Of a stretch of 6,158 nucleotides of DNA, positions 5,956 to 6,158 are shown piece by piece. Made by a program: the position numbers and the translations under genes. The notes under the pieces were generated by a model. That model was not told the DNA's origin and searched no databases. It worked only from the letters and a program-made list of their open reading frames with translations. The DNA comes from JAVEVH01 sp034005145. Lineage in GTDB: Bacteria; Patescibacteriota; Dojkabacteria; SC72. Location: positions 1-6,158 of the forward strand of contig JAVEVH010000043.1 in the NCBI GenBank assembly GCA_034005145.1, given 5' to 3'. Every line of letters starts with the position of its first letter. Within the stretch, counting starts at the first letter, position 1.

Positions 5956-6158
5956 TTAAAAAAGATAAAATAAATTCAAAAATGTTAAGCATAGAGATAA
6001 GTTTACTAAAAGCATTACGACTAAGAGTGCTTTAGATAGGTATCTTTCTCTATGGTAATAGGTATTAGATAGAGATATAGAAATAAGAAGTATTACCAAA
6101 GTAAGAATAGGAAATAAATAGATATACTCATCAGGTACTAACCTATTAGCAGGCATAA
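5956..6158 (-). CDS. Membrane protein of unknown function, possibly the C-terminal end of a longer one
   Basis: The visible frame has 66 codons from ATG 6156 to TAA 5956-5958 and stays open to the window edge, so the true start may lie outside. It contains two strongly hydrophobic segments (about 12-29 and 41-64) joined by a short positively charged stretch (YYHRERYLSK), and ends almost directly after the second. A cytoplasmic loop is suggested by the positive-inside rule. I recognise no family. The stop is one base from the ATG of the WecA-like gene, so the two are very probably cotranscribed and translationally coupled; a partner or auxiliary role for that protein is inferred only from this spacing. 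Base composition matches the neighbours. Confidence 0.6.
   Translation of the reverse strand, partial: MPANRLVPDEYIYLFPILTLVILLISISLSNTYYHRERYLSKALLVVMLLVNLSLCLTFLNLFYLF

Noticed and set aside
1..6158. Alternative genetic code (TGA as Gly, as in Gracilibacteria/Absconditabacteria)
   Set aside because: No in-frame TGA occurs in any gene, Gly is encoded by GGN including GGA, and all conserved motifs read correctly with the standard bacterial code.
1..6158. CRISPR array, insertion sequence, tRNA or rRNA
   Set aside because: No regularly spaced repeats, no transposase or terminal inverted repeats, and no cloverleaf or rRNA-like segments were seen; the gaps between genes are all 42 bases or less.

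Overview
The window is AT-rich and packed with genes, with no intergenic gap longer than 42 bases. The gene content is a primary sigma-70 factor, a small CxxC/CxxC protein, a DUF4012 protein, a PEGA-domain protein and a WecA/MraY-like membrane protein. Together with very short spacers, SD-less first genes and small, economical genes, this suggests a Candidate Phyla Radiation (Patescibacteria) bacterium, perhaps of the Dojkabacteria/Microgenomates side. That placement is inference from gene style; no marker for a species is visible. The genetic code looks standard: all genes end in TAA or TAG, with no in-frame TGA.

Layout. Bases 1-685 (minus strand) hold the N-terminal 228 codons of a housekeeping RpoD-type sigma factor, cut by the left edge. 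Only 24 bases away, a divergent plus-strand gene (710-1054) encodes a 114-residue protein with two CxxC knuckles. It is preceded by a perfect extended -10 (TGATATAAT) placed so that transcription should start at or within 2 bases of the ATG. It converges, with a 3-base gap, on a minus-strand gene block that fills the rest of the window. Read in transcription order, this block is: a small membrane protein reaching the right edge (to 5956), a WecA/MraY-like polytopic protein (5954-4746), a sigma-70 promoter (4740-4712), a membrane-anchored protein with two PEGA domains (4703-4053), and a 1000-residue fusion of an SDR/epimerase-like domain, membrane segments and DUF4012 (4060-1058).

How the genes may work together. 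The minus-strand block looks like an envelope module. It has an undecaprenyl-phosphate sugar-1-phosphate transferase homologue, a surface-anchored PEGA protein, and a DUF4012 protein whose conserved segments resemble the LytR-CpsA-Psr ligases that attach glycopolymers to the wall. The unusual points are that the WecA-like protein keeps its LDD and HLHH motifs but lacks the aspartates of the DGxDG and GDSGS motifs, and that the SDR-like domain of the fusion lacks the Lys of YxxxK. Either the chemistry has changed or these are binding/scaffold versions of enzymes. Both readable promoters (for the 710 gene and the PEGA gene) predict leaderless or nearly leaderless mRNAs, while the internal DUF4012 gene has a good Shine-Dalgarno site.
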